Source: Ruminococcus sp. (GTDB lineage: Bacteria; Bacillota; Clostridia; Oscillospirales; Acutalibacteraceae). Taken from it: 42,039 nt of DNA. Under the pieces are notes generated by a model. The model was not told the DNA's origin. It ran no database searches and worked only from the letters and a program-made list of their open reading frames with translations. Where the stretch lies: assembly GCA_017473555.1 (NCBI GenBank), contig JAFUKO010000077.1, positions 1 through 42,039 of the forward strand, in the 5' to 3' direction. Below, one piece after another: positions 41,946 to 42,039 of the stretch. A program made the translations under genes and the position numbers. Each line of letters opens with the position of its first letter. Within the stretch, counting starts at the first letter, position 1.

Positions 41946-42039
41946 ATGATCAAAAAATTTACTTTTAACAATCCTATCCCTACCGGAGCAGTAGTTGCTG
42001 ATGTCAAAGCCTCAAGCGACACACTCCCTTACTTCAAGA
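41946..42039 (+). CDS. Start of a truncated protein, possibly a glycoside hydrolase
   Basis: Only the first 31 codons are present (MIKKFTFNNPIPTGAVVADV..., continuing off the window). GGTGAG lies five bases before the ATG, so the start is real. The opening resembles the N-terminus of some Clostridia GH31-type α-glucosidases, but too little is visible for more than a guess. Confidence 0.6.
   Translation, partial: MIKKFTFNNPIPTGAVVADVKASSDTLPYFK

Overview
The window is a chromosomal piece of a low-to-moderate GC Gram-positive Clostridia genome, most likely a Ruminococcus-type member of the Oscillospiraceae. This is inferred, not proven. The signs are the dnaX-ybaB-recR-smpB-ssrA order, strong GGAGG ribosome sites, a BY-kinase/CpsC capsule module, NrdR-type control of an anaerobic ribonucleotide reductase, and a large secreted starch-binding-type protein with PTEE linkers of the kind seen in amylolytic ruminococci.

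Layout. 1-3455: housekeeping block (5'-truncated dnaX, ybaB, recR, smpB, then tmRNA with an encoded CCA end). 3600-6493: small accessory patch behind tmRNA. It holds a 693-residue protein made of four zinc-ribbon repeats, a PD-(D/E)XK-like nuclease domain and four more repeats, then a Cys-rich miniprotein divergent from two small XRE regulators. 6597-7766: AI-2E-family membrane protein. 7986-11534: YtrA-type GntR regulator, ABC ATPase, permease and two paralogous lipoproteins, apparently self-regulated. 11592-12725: pyruvyl-transferase family protein. 12860-15811: secreted multi-domain carbohydrate-binding protein.

16049-35294 is a large surface-polysaccharide locus: flippase, acyltransferase, polymerase/ligase, then a leftward operon (CpsC, CpsD, GT2, radical SAM, two GT4, TMP-kinase-like protein, phosphodiesterase, GT4). 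A divergent rightward operon carries a LicD-type phosphotransferase, an IspD/TarI-like cytidylyltransferase, a GatZ/KbaZ-like protein, a GatD-like polyol-phosphate dehydrogenase and a second acyltransferase. Both operons start from near-consensus promoters in one 340-bp gap. I infer that the rightward operon makes and attaches a CDP-activated polyol, possibly galactitol phosphate: fructose-6-P to tagatose-6-P to galactitol-P to CDP-galactitol to a phosphodiester decoration. No priming sugar transferase is visible here.

35347-42039 returns to housekeeping: DAHP synthase, nrdG and nrdD with paired NrdR boxes around the promoter, TcdA, an orphan HPr-kinase-like P-loop protein, a DegV protein, and the first 31 codons of a truncated rightward gene.

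The two most novel candidates are the symmetric 4+nuclease+4 zinc-ribbon protein next to tmRNA and the LicD/GatZ/GatD/cytidylyltransferase operon.
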